64,000 nucleotides of DNA from DAIDKA01 sp036267975 (GCA_036267975.1 DATAVA010000027.1:77843-141842); one strand, 5' to 3'; positions 27,261-36,592 are shown, counted from the stretch's first letter. Numbers and translations: made by a program. Notes: generated by a model not told the origin, from the letters alone.

Positions 27261-27788
27261 ATGCACCCCTCATTCCATCTCAATACCGCCGACTACCTGA
27301 TTATCGCGACCGTAGTCATTTCTGCCGTCGTAGGCCTGTTGCGAGGCTTGTTACGCGAAGTCATCGCCCTCATGACCTGGATTGTTGCCGCCTTCGTGGC
27401 GTGGCACTTTGCGGGGCTACTGGAGCCTCACCTGGGCGGTGTGCTCAGACAGGACGCTGTTCGCCCCTGGGTCGCCAGGCTGATCTTGTTCCTGGCGGTG
27501 CTGCTGCTGGGGCACGCGATCGGCGCGATCATCGGCTATTTCGTGCGCCTGTCGCTGTTCACGGGCATCGACCGCTTCCTGGGACTGGTATTCGGCCTGT
27601 TCCGTGGGCTGGTGGTCGTCGGTGCGGCGGTGATCGTGTGCCAGGTGCTGCGCATGGACTCGGAGCCGTGGTGGCATGAGTCGGTATTGATGCCCTACGG
27701 GCAGGATGCGGCGGCCGTGCTGTGGTCACTTGGCGGCAGCCGGTTCAAGCATCGCGAGATTGCCGCGGCAAATCTCGTGGTGCGCTAA
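27261..27788 (+). CDS. cvpA: CvpA family membrane protein
   Basis: A 175-residue inner-membrane protein with about four hydrophobic helices and the family motif GLLRGLLREVIALMTWIVA. In E. coli it is linked to colicin V production and envelope homeostasis. It lies upstream of purF as usual. The ATG at 27261 has AGG five bases upstream; a TTG one codon earlier is the alternative. The 77-base gap before it is the only break in this block and contains nothing recognised. Confidence 0.9.
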   Translation: MHPSFHLNTADYLIIATVVISAVVGLLRGLLREVIALMTWIVAAFVAWHFAGLLEPHLGGVLRQDAVRPWVARLILFLAVLLLGHAIGAIIGYFVRLSLFTGIDRFLGLVFGLFRGLVVVGAAVIVCQVLRMDSEPWWHESVLMPYGQDAAAVLWSLGGSRFKHREIAAANLVVR

Positions 27789-27809
27789 GACTCAAGCAGG
27801 AGGTCGGGC

Positions 27810-29315
27810 ATGTGCGGATTAGTGGGGATCGTCGGGACCAGTCCCGTCAATCAGCGTCTGTACGATGCGCTCACGGTGCTGCAACACCGCGGCCAGGATG
27901 CGGCCGGTATCGCGACGGCCGCCGGCGGCGCGCTGTCAATCCGCAAGGGCAGCGGCTTGGTGCGCGACGCCTTCCAGCAGCACGACATGCTGGAGTTGCG
28001 CGGCGATATGGGCGTCGGACACGTGCGCTATCCCACCGCGGGCGCCGATGGCGCGACCGAGGCGCAGCCCTTCTACGTGAATGCGCCGTACGGGATCTGC
28101 CTGGCCCATAACGGCAATCTCACCAACGCCTTGGAACTGGCGGATGTACTGATCCGCGAGGACCGGCGACACCTGAACACGACCTCTGATTCGGAAGTGC
28201 TGCTGAATGTGTTTGCCTCGGAGCTGCAGCGCGTGGGAACGCCGCGCGTCACACCGGGTGATATTTTCGCCGCACTGAATGCAGTGTACCGTCGCTGCCG
28301 CGGCGGTTACGCGGTCGTCGCCATGGTGATCGGCCATGGCATCCTCGGCTTCCGCGACCCCAACGGCATACGGCCGCTGGTGCTGGGTCGGCGCGAGACC
28401 GCCAAGGGTCCGGAGTGGATGCTCGCCTCGGAGAGCGTCGCCCTCGACATGCTGTCGTTCCAGCTGGTGCGCGACATCGGGCCGGGCGAGGCCGTGTTCA
28501 TCGACGAGCAGGGGAGGTTGCATTCCCAGCAGCTCGTCGCGAGTGTCCAGCACACCCCGTGCATTTTCGAGTACGTGTACTTCGCGCGGCCGGACTCGAT
28601 CATGGATAATATCTCGGTGTATCGCGCCCGCATGCGCATGGGCGATCGGCTGGCCGAGAAGATTCTGCGGGCGCGACCCGACCATGACATCGATGTGGTC
28701 ATCCCGATCCCGGACACCAGCCGCACCGCGGCGCTGCAATTGGCCCAGCGATTGGGTCTGAAGTATCGCGAGGGGTTCACCAAGAACCGCTACATCGGGC
28801 GCACCTTCATCATGCCCGGACAGGAAATGCGCGAAAAGTCGGTACGCCGCAAGCTGAACGCGGTGGACATGGAATTTCGCGGCAAGACCGTGCTGCTGGT
28901 GGATGATTCGATCGTGCGTGGCACCACCTCCGCGCAGATCGTCGAACTGGCACGCGAGGCCGGCGCGCGCAAGGTGTACTTCGCATCGGCGGCACCGCCG
29001 GTGCGCTTCCCGAACGTCTATGGCATCGACATGCCGGCGGCCAGCGAGCTGGTGGCGAGTGGTCGCACGGATGAGGAAATCGAGGCGGTCATCGGCGCCG
29101 ATTGGCTGATCTACCAGGACCTGCCGGACCTGGTCGCAGCCTGTCTGCATGACAACGCAAAGATTACGCAGTTTGATACCTCGTGCTTCTCCGGTTCCTA
29201 TATCACCGGCGATGTGACACCCGAGTACCTGCAGCGCCTGCAGACCGAGCGCTCCGACGCCGCCAAGGCGCTGCGCCGCGACGAGCGCCGCGGACCCTTG
29301 CGCGTCGTGCGCTGA
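27810..29315 (+). CDS. purF: Amidophosphoribosyltransferase
   Basis: First committed step of purine synthesis: PRPP plus glutamine to phosphoribosylamine. It has 501 residues. After Met1 the N-terminal nucleophile is Cys2 (MCGLVGIVG). The phosphoribosyltransferase PRPP loop is VDDSIVRGTT near 364-373. Strong AGGAGG ribosome-binding site. Followed two bases later by glycerate kinase. Confidence 0.97.
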   Translation: MCGLVGIVGTSPVNQRLYDALTVLQHRGQDAAGIATAAGGALSIRKGSGLVRDAFQQHDMLELRGDMGVGHVRYPTAGADGATEAQPFYVNAPYGICLAHNGNLTNALELADVLIREDRRHLNTTSDSEVLLNVFASELQRVGTPRVTPGDIFAALNAVYRRCRGGYAVVAMVIGHGILGFRDPNGIRPLVLGRRETAKGPEWMLASESVALDMLSFQLVRDIGPGEAVFIDEQGRLHSQQLVASVQHTPCIFEYVYFARPDSIMDNISVYRARMRMGDRLAEKILRARPDHDIDVVIPIPDTSRTAALQLAQRLGLKYREGFTKNRYIGRTFIMPGQEMREKSVRRKLNAVDMEFRGKTVLLVDDSIVRGTTSAQIVELAREAGARKVYFASAAPPVRFPNVYGIDMPAASELVASGRTDEEIEAVIGADWLIYQDLPDLVAACLHDNAKITQFDTSCFSGSYITGDVTPEYLQRLQTERSDAAKALRRDERRGPLRVVR

Positions 29316-29317
29316 CC

Positions 29318-30547
29318 GTGACCGACAGCGATCCGCGCCGCCAGCTGTTACTCGAACTGCTGCAGGCGGGTCTGGCGGCCGTTGACGGACGCCGTCGCAC
29401 CGCTGACACACTCAAGGCCCTGATCCCCATCGCCACGCCCGTCCGCTACCACGTGGCGGCCGTGGGCAAAGCCGCCTCTGCAATGGCCCTCGGGGCACAT
29501 GATGCGTTGGGTGACGGCATCCTGCGCACGCTCGTCATCGCCAAGGACGGTCATCTCGAGGCCGGTGTGCGGAATCTTCCCGGCGCCGAGGTCATCGAAA
29601 GCAGCCATCCCATGCCAGATGAGCGATCGCTGGCCGCCGGGCAGCGGCTGGTTGAATTCGTGGCGCAGATGCCCGCGCAGGTCATGCCGGTATTGCTGAT
29701 TTCCGGCGGTGCCTCGAGCCTGGTGGAGGTGCTGGCGCCGGGTGCTACCCTGCAGGACCTGCGCACACTCAACGCGACGGGACTGGCCAGCGGTGAGGAC
29801 ATCGCCGCCTTGAATGCGCGCCGGCGCTCGATCTCGGTCCTCAAGGGGGGCGGTCTGACGGCCCATCTGAAGGGTCGTGCGGCGCTGGCATTGTTTGTGT
29901 CGGACGTGCCCGGGGATGATCCGGCCGTCATCGGCAGCGGCATTCTCGGCCCGGTGCCCGCGGCTGCCGCAGGGCCCGATGATCGGGTAACCCGCCGCAT
30001 CATTGCGCGCATCGAAGATGCCATGCAGGCCGTCAGCGCGCGCGCGGCGGACCTGCGCACCTGGATCAGCGATGCCCGCTTTGCGGGCGATGCCGAGCGG
30101 CTGGCGGTGCGCCTGACGCATGAGCTTTATCTGAGTGGCGCCCAGGTCTGCATCTGGGGCGGTGAGTCGGTGGTGCGGTTGCCGCCAAATCCCGGTCGGG
30201 GCGGCCGCAACCAGCACCTGGCGCTTGCCGCGGCGCGACTGATCGCCGGGGAGGAGGATCTGCTGTTCCTCGCGGCGGGCACCGACGGCACCGATGGCCC
30301 CACCGCAGATGCGGGGGCCCTCGTGGACGGCGAAACCTGCGCCCGGGTGACCGTCGCGGGTCTTGATGTGGAGCGCAGCTTGTTGGCGGCGGACTCCCAA
30401 TCGGCCCTGGCGGCCGCGGGCGATCTGGTGCACACCGGTCCCACCGGCACCAATGTCGGGGACCTTGCGGTGGGTCTCAAACTTTCGACCGCCCAGGCGC
30501 GCAGCTGGTACGAGCGTAACCCGGGCGTCCATGCGCGCGTGCGCTAA
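29318..30547 (+). CDS. Glycerate 2-kinase (MOFRL family)
   Basis: A 409-residue protein of the GckA/TtuD family that phosphorylates D-glycerate, usually at C2, for glyoxylate or tartrate catabolism. VAAVGKAASAMA, LISGGASSLVEV (the GGxS motif) and the C-terminal MOFRL domain with GRNQHLAL and AGTDGTDGPTDAGA-like residues are visible. The GTG at 29318 follows the purF stop by two bases and is chosen because conserved sequence begins soon after. Linkage to purF is not a classical pairing. Confidence 0.87.
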   Translation: MTDSDPRRQLLLELLQAGLAAVDGRRRTADTLKALIPIATPVRYHVAAVGKAASAMALGAHDALGDGILRTLVIAKDGHLEAGVRNLPGAEVIESSHPMPDERSLAAGQRLVEFVAQMPAQVMPVLLISGGASSLVEVLAPGATLQDLRTLNATGLASGEDIAALNARRRSISVLKGGGLTAHLKGRAALALFVSDVPGDDPAVIGSGILGPVPAAAAGPDDRVTRRIIARIEDAMQAVSARAADLRTWISDARFAGDAERLAVRLTHELYLSGAQVCIWGGESVVRLPPNPGRGGRNQHLALAAARLIAGEEDLLFLAAGTDGTDGPTADAGALVDGETCARVTVAGLDVERSLLAADSQSALAAAGDLVHTGPTGTNVGDLAVGLKLSTAQARSWYERNPGVHARVR

Positions 30548-30556
30548 GCTGTCGGT

Positions 30557-31825
30557 ATGCGCCTCCTGGTGATCGGCGATGACTCCGCGTTGCATGCACG
30601 ACTGCGCAACAGCGTTGACATCCGCTGGCTGCAGTCCGAGGTTGTCGAATACAACCCGGTGATCCGCGGCTCGCTGCCGGAGGAGATTCGTGCCCAGGGT
30701 TTCGATGCGGCGCTGCTCGATCATGCCTGGTGCGACCTCGACGGCGCTGCACGCAGCATCGATGAACTGACGCGGCTGACCGTGCGGGCCGGTTTCGCTC
30801 CCGTCGTGTTTCTGGGCGAGCAGTCCGGTGATGCCCTGTGCGAAGCTGCACTGAATAGCGGTGCCTGCGCCGCCGTGGGGCGCAACGAGGGCTCCTCCGA
30901 GGCGCTGCTGGCCGCAATCTCGGGGGCCGCTGCGCTGCAGTCGAATGCGCGGGCGCTGCGCCATCATTCCGGCCAGCTGGCTCAGGAACAGCGCTTCAGC
31001 GGCGCGCGGATCCCGGGCTATCGACACATCCGCACGCTGGCCACCGGACACTTCGCCGAGCTGCACGTGGCCGAGAGTGACAGCCGCGGCGAGCTCGTCG
31101 CCATCAAGGTCGCGCGCGATGTCACGACCGATTCGGAATTGGATCATGCGTTCCGGCGGCTCCTGCAGGAGCATGATATGGCGCAACGCGTGGATCCGCA
31201 GTTCGTGGTGAAGGTGTACGACCTGGGCATCAGCGATGAGCATGCCTACATGATCATGGAGTACTTCGATGCGGGTGACCTGCGGCGCCGACTGCGCGCG
31301 CCGCTGCGCGCGGCGGAGGCGCTGCTGACTGCGCAGGCCATCGCCCGCGGGCTGGCTGCCGTGCACGCGACCGGCGTCCTGCACCGCGATCTGAAACCCG
31401 CCAATGTCATGTTGCGCCGGGATGGCGGCGTTGCACTCATTGATTTCGGCCTGGCCAAGGATGCGGCCCTCGAAGCGGACATCACCGACACCGGCCAGAT
31501 CATCGGTACGCCGCACTACATGAGTCCGGAGCAGGGACACGGTGAAGCGATCGACGTGCGCAGCGACCTGTACAGCCTGGGCGTCATCCTGTTTGAAATG
31601 CTCACCGGCCGTAAGCCGTATATCGCTGAGAATCCGATGGCGATTATCTACATGCATCGCAAGGCGCCGCTGCCGCCGTTGCCCGAGGCGCACATCGCGC
31701 TGCAACCCCTCGTGCACCGCCTGCTCGCAAAATCGCCCGCGCAGCGGTTCGAGTCGGCGCAGGACGCGGCCGTTGCCATCGGTGCGGCGCTCGAGCAATT
31801 GCGGGCGCGGGAGCTGGCCGCGTGA
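30557..31825 (+). CDS. Ser/Thr protein kinase with N-terminal receiver-like domain
   Basis: A 422-residue fusion. Residues 1 to about 125 resemble a response-regulator receiver: LLVIGDD at the N-terminus and an Asp at D55 after AALL. The conserved Lys near the end is not evident (AAVGRNE), so it may be a pseudo-receiver. Residues about 154-415 are a Hanks-type kinase with VAIK (K184), HRDLKPANVM (D278), DFG (296-298) and GTPHYMSPEQ in the activation loop, so it should be active. No membrane helix or PASTA repeat. Its 3' end overlaps miaE, a pairing that suggests co-expression. Confidence 0.88.
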   Translation: MRLLVIGDDSALHARLRNSVDIRWLQSEVVEYNPVIRGSLPEEIRAQGFDAALLDHAWCDLDGAARSIDELTRLTVRAGFAPVVFLGEQSGDALCEAALNSGACAAVGRNEGSSEALLAAISGAAALQSNARALRHHSGQLAQEQRFSGARIPGYRHIRTLATGHFAELHVAESDSRGELVAIKVARDVTTDSELDHAFRRLLQEHDMAQRVDPQFVVKVYDLGISDEHAYMIMEYFDAGDLRRRLRAPLRAAEALLTAQAIARGLAAVHATGVLHRDLKPANVMLRRDGGVALIDFGLAKDAALEADITDTGQIIGTPHYMSPEQGHGEAIDVRSDLYSLGVILFEMLTGRKPYIAENPMAIIYMHRKAPLPPLPEAHIALQPLVHRLLAKSPAQRFESAQDAAVAIGAALEQLRARELAA

Positions 31826-32445
31826 GCTCCCCGTCCGGCGCCGAGTGGCCGCAGCAGATCCTGCTGGCGGCGACGCCCGCGGCATGGGTCGCCGCGGCGC
31901 GTGAGCACTGGCAGGAGCTGCTCGTGGATCACCTTGGATGCGAGAAGAAGGCCGCGTCCACGGCCTTGGCGCTGATCTTCGCGTACCCGGAAGATGAGGG
32001 CATGACCATGGCGTTGTCGCCCCTGGCGCGCGAAGAACTGCGGCACTTCGAGCAGGTGCAGGCACTGATGAAGGAATTGAACGTGCCCTTCGCACGGGCC
32101 AAGCCCGGCCGCTACGCGGGCGGCCTGCGCGCGCTGGCGCGCACTTCAGAACCGCATCGCAAACTCGATCTGCTGCTGACCGGTGCCCTGATCGAGGCGC
32201 GCTCCGCGGAACGCTTCGCGGCGCTGGCGCCGCAGTTGCCGGCGCCGCTGGACCGGTTCTACGCACAGCTGCAACGTTCCGAGGCGCGCCACTTCCAGCT
32301 CTATCTGCGCCTGGCGGTCCAGGCAGGGCAGAGCAGCAATCTCAACTGGCGTGAGCGGCTCGCAGCGCTGGCGGGTCGGGAAGCGGAACTGGCCACGACC
32401 CCCGATGCGCAGTTCCGCTTTCATTCCGGACCGCCTTGCGGCTGA
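31822..32445 (+). CDS. miaE: tRNA-(ms2io6A37) hydroxylase MiaE
   Basis: A di-iron monooxygenase that hydroxylates the isopentenyl group of ms2i6A37 in tRNA. It has 207 residues. Ferritin-like ligands can be seen: E41 in GCEKKA, E72-L-R-H75 (EELRHFEQV), EARSAERF and SEARHFQLY. The GTG at 31822 overlaps the kinase stop. miaA/miaB are not in the window. Convergent with the lipoprotein gene, with a three-base gap. Confidence 0.9.
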   Translation: MSSPSGAEWPQQILLAATPAAWVAAAREHWQELLVDHLGCEKKAASTALALIFAYPEDEGMTMALSPLAREELRHFEQVQALMKELNVPFARAKPGRYAGGLRALARTSEPHRKLDLLLTGALIEARSAERFAALAPQLPAPLDRFYAQLQRSEARHFQLYLRLAVQAGQSSNLNWRERLAALAGREAELATTPDAQFRFHSGPPCG

Positions 32446-32448
32446 TGC

Positions 32449-33099
32449 TCAAGGTTTTACGTGGTCGTATTCCAGGGTGTACTGGAAGTCATAGATGCCG
32501 GAGTTGCTGATGGTGGAGATGACCGAGAGCGTCCCATCATCGTCCAGCGAGTAGCGCACCTCCGACTGCGGACCCTTCTCGCCAACCTTGGTGCGGATCA
32601 GATAAGAATCGCTGTCCCAGCCCAAGGTACGATCGGCCGCACCGCGCGTGGTGGTGACCGAGCTCTTTTCACCCGACACGTACACGTTGGTGACGTGTTT
32701 GCCGTCGGGCATGGTGATGTTCACGCTCAGCCCGGTCGTGCTCTGGCTGATCGACAGATGTGGCGGCATGGCGAAGTGGTGTTCGGGCGATCCCGCGCGG
32801 CCGGGGCCGCCGGCCTGCGCCGGCCCGCCACCCCCGCGGCCCATGCCACGACCGCCGCGGCCGCGACCACCGCGGCTGCCCGATCCGCCCGAGCCACCTG
32901 ACAGATCCGGTGGGACAACGGCGGATTGGCTCGAAACCGCTTCCTGTGGGAAGTCGCTCAAGGCAAGATCAATCTGCCACTCGCCGCTCAGGTCCACGCC
33001 GCGGGGCGCCCGCATCGCGAGGGTCGTCGAGCAGCCACCCAGCCCCGCTGCGGTACCGATGATGAAAAATGCTGACAGGATGCAACTCAGTCGTGACAA
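32449..33099 (-). CDS. Hypothetical lipoprotein with Gly/Arg-rich segment
   Basis: A 216-residue protein whose N-terminus is a lipoprotein signal ending LGGCS, so it is probably lipid-anchored. Residues about 68-100 are almost only Gly, Arg and Ser (GGRGRGGRGMGRGGGG), followed by a beta-rich conserved part (ISQSTTGLSVNITMPDG to the end). The TTG start at 33099 has GGAG seven bases upstream. No function is recognised. The next gene, on the other strand, is the OmpR-type regulator. Confidence 0.7.
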   Translation of the reverse strand: MSRLSCILSAFFIIGTAAGLGGCSTTLAMRAPRGVDLSGEWQIDLALSDFPQEAVSSQSAVVPPDLSGGSGGSGSRGGRGRGGRGMGRGGGGPAQAGGPGRAGSPEHHFAMPPHLSISQSTTGLSVNITMPDGKHVTNVYVSGEKSSVTTTRGAADRTLGWDSDSYLIRTKVGEKGPQSEVRYSLDDDGTLSVISTISNSGIYDFQYTLEYDHVKP

Positions 33100-33235
33100 T
33101 TGTTGTCTCCGTTTGGACGGGTCGCGCGTTGGGTACCAATGCGAATCCCTGTGCTGTTCGCTGGATGGGCTGCTTTGAACAATCTCTTACAAATACTCAG
33201 CTTCGGTCACGTGCCGGGGCAGGACGCTTCAAGCC

Positions 33236-33955
33236 ATGACTGACCAACCGCATATCCTGATTGTCGATGATGATCGCGAAATCCGCGCATTGTTAGCCAA
33301 GTATCTCGAGACCAATGGCTTTCGCACAACTCCCGTTGCGGACGGCAAAGCCATGGCTGCGGCAATGCAACACACACATTTCGATCTGATCGTGCTGGAC
33401 CTGATGCTGCCCGGCGATGATGGGCTGGCGCTGTGCCGCGAACTGCGCCGGCACTCACAGGTGCCGATCATCATGCTCACGGCACGCGGCGAGGATGTGG
33501 ATCGCATCGTTGGCCTGGAGGTTGGCGCGGATGATTATCTGGCCAAGCCCTTCAACCCGCGCGAGCTGCTGGTGCGGATCAAGGCGGTGCTGCGCCGGGC
33601 CGCCCATGCGCCCAAGGATCCGGACTCGAGCGCGGTGCGCAGTTTCCGCTTCGGCGGCTGGCAGCTGAACACCACTACCCGTACCCTGACCGACACTGAA
33701 GGCGGCTCCGTGGCACTGAGCGGCGCGGAATACCGCCTGCTGACGGTATTGCTTGGCTCCCCGAGCCGGGTTCTGTCACGCTCGCAGCTGGCCACCCTGC
33801 TGCGTGGGCGCGAAGCGGATCCGCAGGATCGCAGCATCGACGTGCGCGTGAGCCGGCTGCGCCAGTTGTTGGGTGATGACGCGCGTGCGTCGCAGATTAT
33901 AAAGACGGTCTACGGAGAGGGGTACGTTATTGGGGTTGCGGTCGAGACCGCCTGA
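33236..33955 (+). CDS. ompR: OmpR-family response regulator
   Basis: A 239-residue transcription factor: receiver domain with acidic pocket D11-D13, phospho-acceptor D55 in LIVLDLMLPGDDG and a conserved Lys in AKPFNPREL, then a winged-helix DNA-binding domain ending with RVSRLRQLLGDD and TVYGEGYV. These segments are the OmpR subclass. It overlaps the sensor gene by 26 bases, so the two are translationally coupled. The signal is not known. Confidence 0.9.
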   Translation: MTDQPHILIVDDDREIRALLAKYLETNGFRTTPVADGKAMAAAMQHTHFDLIVLDLMLPGDDGLALCRELRRHSQVPIIMLTARGEDVDRIVGLEVGADDYLAKPFNPRELLVRIKAVLRRAAHAPKDPDSSAVRSFRFGGWQLNTTTRTLTDTEGGSVALSGAEYRLLTVLLGSPSRVLSRSQLATLLRGREADPQDRSIDVRVSRLRQLLGDDARASQIIKTVYGEGYVIGVAVETA

Positions 33956-35375
33956 GGGAAAGGTACGGCCACGCGCCTGGCGCGTATCCTTTTGGCCGCG
34001 GTCACTCTTTGGCCAGCTGTTCATCGCGGTGCTCATCGGAGTGCTGGCGGCTTCACTCATTTCGCTGTTCCTGGTGTCCCGCGAGCGTGACCGGACACTG
34101 GTGCAGGCATCAGTGCGTGAGTGGTCGCGACGCGTGGTCGACATGACCGCCTCGATGCAATTACTGCAACCGGGGGAACGGCTCGAGGCCAGCTCGCTGC
34201 TGCAGAACTGGCCGCGTTCGCAATTTCGCAGGCAGCGTCCCATACCGCAGACGCTGCTCGAACCGCTGCTTGCCCCGCCCGGTCTGCCGACCCCGCTGCC
34301 GGATTTCAGGCGGTCGCTGGAACAGCAGCTGAAGTTCGTGCTCGGGCCTGCCTACCAGGTATCGGTGGTGCCCACCACCGATACTGCCAAGCCTGCCATG
34401 ACCCTCGCGCGTCCGGCCGCCGAATCCTTTGAGCGCGGTGGGCAGCTGTACGACGTCAGCGTCGGCATTCCGGGGGGCGATAATCTGCGCTTCCGGCTGG
34501 CCCAGGGGCAGCGGGGCGCACCCCTCCCCCGCTCCTTGCTGTTCAACCTGATCCTGCTCGCACTGCTGGTGGCCATCGCGGTGTATGTGGTGACCCGCGG
34601 CATCACCCGGCCGCTGTCCGAGCTGGCGCGCGCCGCGGAGGCCGTGGGTCGCGACCTGCGCCAGCCGCCCCTCATCGAGCGCGGCTCGCGCGAGGTGCGC
34701 GACGCGGCCCGGGCGTTCAATACCATGCAGGAGCGCATGCAGCGCCACGTGGACAGCCGCACGCGGGTGCTCGCCGCAATGTCGCATGATCTGAAGACGC
34801 CGCTGACGCGGCTGCGCCTGCGCATGACCACGATCGACGATCCCGACATGCAGTTCCGCGTCGATCGCGATCTCGACGAAATGGAGAACATGGTGCATGG
34901 GGCCCTGACCCTGCTGCGCGGGCTCAATGACGACGAACCTGCCGAGGCCGTCGATATCAACGAGCTGCTCGGAACGCTGCAGGGGGAGTTTGCCGAAATG
35001 GGCACGCCGTTCGAAGTGCACGGGCGGGTGCGGGTGCTCTACGCCGGCAAGCCGATGGCACTGAAGCGCTGTCTCACCAACCTCATTTCCAATGCCACCA
35101 AGTTCGGTGGCGGCGTCAGCGTGCACGTGCAGGATGGCGCGGCGGTCACCATCGCGGTTCGCGACCAGGGTCCCGGGATTCCGGCCGAGCATCTGGCGCG
35201 GGTCTTCGAGCCCTTCTACCGCATCGAATCCTCGCGCAATCGCGACACGGGCGGCACCGGATTAGGACTTTGCATCGCACGCGACATCGCGCAGGCGCAC
35301 GGCGGTGCCTTGACGCTGTCGAACCTGCCGCAACGCGGCCTGCAGGCCACGCTTACCCTGCCGCGCTCGATCTGA
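33930..35375 (+). CDS. envZ: EnvZ-type sensor histidine kinase
   Basis: A 481-residue inner-membrane kinase partner of the adjacent OmpR. Membrane helices at about 28-50 and 202-222 bracket a periplasmic sensor; then HAMP, the DHp domain with phospho-His H286 in AMSHDLKTPLTRLRLR, and a catalytic domain with NLISNATKFGG (N box), RDQGPGIP (G1) and GGTGLGLCIA (G2). The TTG at 33930 lies about eight bases after GGAGAGGGG. The sensor region is longer than in E. coli EnvZ. Confidence 0.9.
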   Translation: MGLRSRPPEGKVRPRAWRVSFWPRSLFGQLFIAVLIGVLAASLISLFLVSRERDRTLVQASVREWSRRVVDMTASMQLLQPGERLEASSLLQNWPRSQFRRQRPIPQTLLEPLLAPPGLPTPLPDFRRSLEQQLKFVLGPAYQVSVVPTTDTAKPAMTLARPAAESFERGGQLYDVSVGIPGGDNLRFRLAQGQRGAPLPRSLLFNLILLALLVAIAVYVVTRGITRPLSELARAAEAVGRDLRQPPLIERGSREVRDAARAFNTMQERMQRHVDSRTRVLAAMSHDLKTPLTRLRLRMTTIDDPDMQFRVDRDLDEMENMVHGALTLLRGLNDDEPAEAVDINELLGTLQGEFAEMGTPFEVHGRVRVLYAGKPMALKRCLTNLISNATKFGGGVSVHVQDGAAVTIAVRDQGPGIPAEHLARVFEPFYRIESSRNRDTGGTGLGLCIARDIAQAHGGALTLSNLPQRGLQATLTLPRSI

Positions 35376-35470
35376 CACCGATGACGCTGGTCATCAAGCA
35401 TCTGCTGCGGCTACCATCGGCGGCGTCGGCAGGGCCGGCATTCAACAACACCACCGGGGTCTGAAGGATT

Positions 35471-35878
35471 ATGAAAAAACCATTCGCAGCAATGGGTGCG
35501 CTGAGCGCGTTGTGTCTGGGCGCGACGCTCGCGCTGGCGCAGGCCCCGCCTGCCGGCGGCGCCCCCGATCCGCAGGCCCGCATGGCGCACCTTGCGACGG
35601 AGCTGTCGCTGAGCGATGCGCAGAAGCCGAAGTTCGAACAGATCCTCACGGCGGAGCGCGCCAGTCTGGGCGCCTCCATGAAGCAGGAGCGCGAACAGCA
35701 CACCGATGTCCAGATCGCGCACCAGAATCATCAGAAGATTGAAGATGCCGCGATGGCGAAATTGAAGCCCATCCTCAGCGATGAGCAGTTCCAGAAGTAC
35801 CAGGGCATCGTCGAAGCCGAGGCCACTGCCCGCCATCACCGTGAAGCGGCTGGCGCAGCCGCGCCTGCCACGCACTGA
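35471..35878 (+). CDS. Periplasmic Spy/CpxP-like small helical protein
   Basis: A 135-residue protein with a cleavable signal peptide (about 1-23, ending ALA). The mature part is helical and charged with LATELSLSDAQKPKFEQIL and a later LKPILSDEQFQKYQ, the paired LxLTxxQ-like pattern of Spy/CpxP proteins and of many small EF-P-unrelated periplasmic proteins. A chaperone role is inferred from that resemblance. It lies 95 bases after the envelope sensor kinase, which would fit stress control by that pair. Convergent stop-to-stop with lpxH. Confidence 0.65.
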   Translation: MKKPFAAMGALSALCLGATLALAQAPPAGGAPDPQARMAHLATELSLSDAQKPKFEQILTAERASLGASMKQEREQHTDVQIAHQNHQKIEDAAMAKLKPILSDEQFQKYQGIVEAEATARHHREAAGAAAPATH

Positions 35879-36592
35879 CTAGAGCGTGCGCAGCTCGTAG
35901 CGTCCGGACTCACGCAGCAGATAGCTGCCCTGTTCGTACCAGGCCCCGAGCACGATGCGCTCGACCGGGCGCCCGTCGACAATCGCCGCATGGACCCCGG
36001 GACGATGGGTGTGGCCGTGGATGATGCGGCTGACCCCGGTGCGCCACACGGCCGCGACGGCCGCCGCGTTGACATCCATCACGTACGGAATGGTGCGTGA
36101 AGTATGTGCCTGGCTGCCGCGCCGGACCTGGCCGGCGAGCATTTCACGGCTTGCCAGGTTGAGTTTCAGAAAGCGCTGCTGCCACACGGGCGCACGCACC
36201 GTGGTGCGCAGTTCCTGGTAGGGGTGATCATCGACACACAGGGCATCGCCGTGTGTCAGGAGCACGCGCTCCTCATCGAAGGTCGCAATCACCGGATCCG
36301 GCAGCAGCCGGCAGCCAGTGCGTGCCGCAAACCGCTCGCCCAGCAGGAAGTCGCGATTGCCGTGCAGAATGAAGCACGGCACCCCGCGCTGCGTCAGCTG
36401 GCGTAATCCGCTGCAGATGTGGCCTTTGACGGGGTCCGGATCGTCATCCCCGATCCAGGCCTCGAACAGGTCGCCGAGGATGTACAGCACCCGCGCCTGT
36501 GCGGCTTCCTGCGTGAGAAAGGTCAGGAAACGTTCATTGGCTGCGGCGGACTGTGCGTCCAGATGCAGGTCAGAGACGAACAGCTCAGCCAT
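35879..36592 (-). CDS. lpxH: UDP-2,3-diacylglucosamine diphosphatase
   Basis: Cleaves UDP-diacylglucosamine to lipid X in lipid A synthesis. It has 237 residues and a calcineurin-type metal site: D8 and H10 in VSDLHL, D41 in LGDLFEAWIGDD, GNRD (78-81), LTHGDAL and GHTHRPGVH. Six bases after the cyclophilin gene, on the same strand. Confidence 0.94.
   Translation of the reverse strand: MAELFVSDLHLDAQSAAANERFLTFLTQEAAQARVLYILGDLFEAWIGDDDPDPVKGHICSGLRQLTQRGVPCFILHGNRDFLLGERFAARTGCRLLPDPVIATFDEERVLLTHGDALCVDDHPYQELRTTVRAPVWQQRFLKLNLASREMLAGQVRRGSQAHTSRTIPYVMDVNAAAVAAVWRTGVSRIIHGHTHRPGVHAAIVDGRPVERIVLGAWYEQGSYLLRESGRYELRTL

Noticed and set aside
29348..32266. A 972-codon open frame on the minus strand
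   Set aside because: It lies opposite glycerate kinase, the Ser/Thr kinase and miaE, all of which have clear family motifs. Long antisense frames are common in GC-rich DNA, and its protein is low-complexity without recognisable domains.
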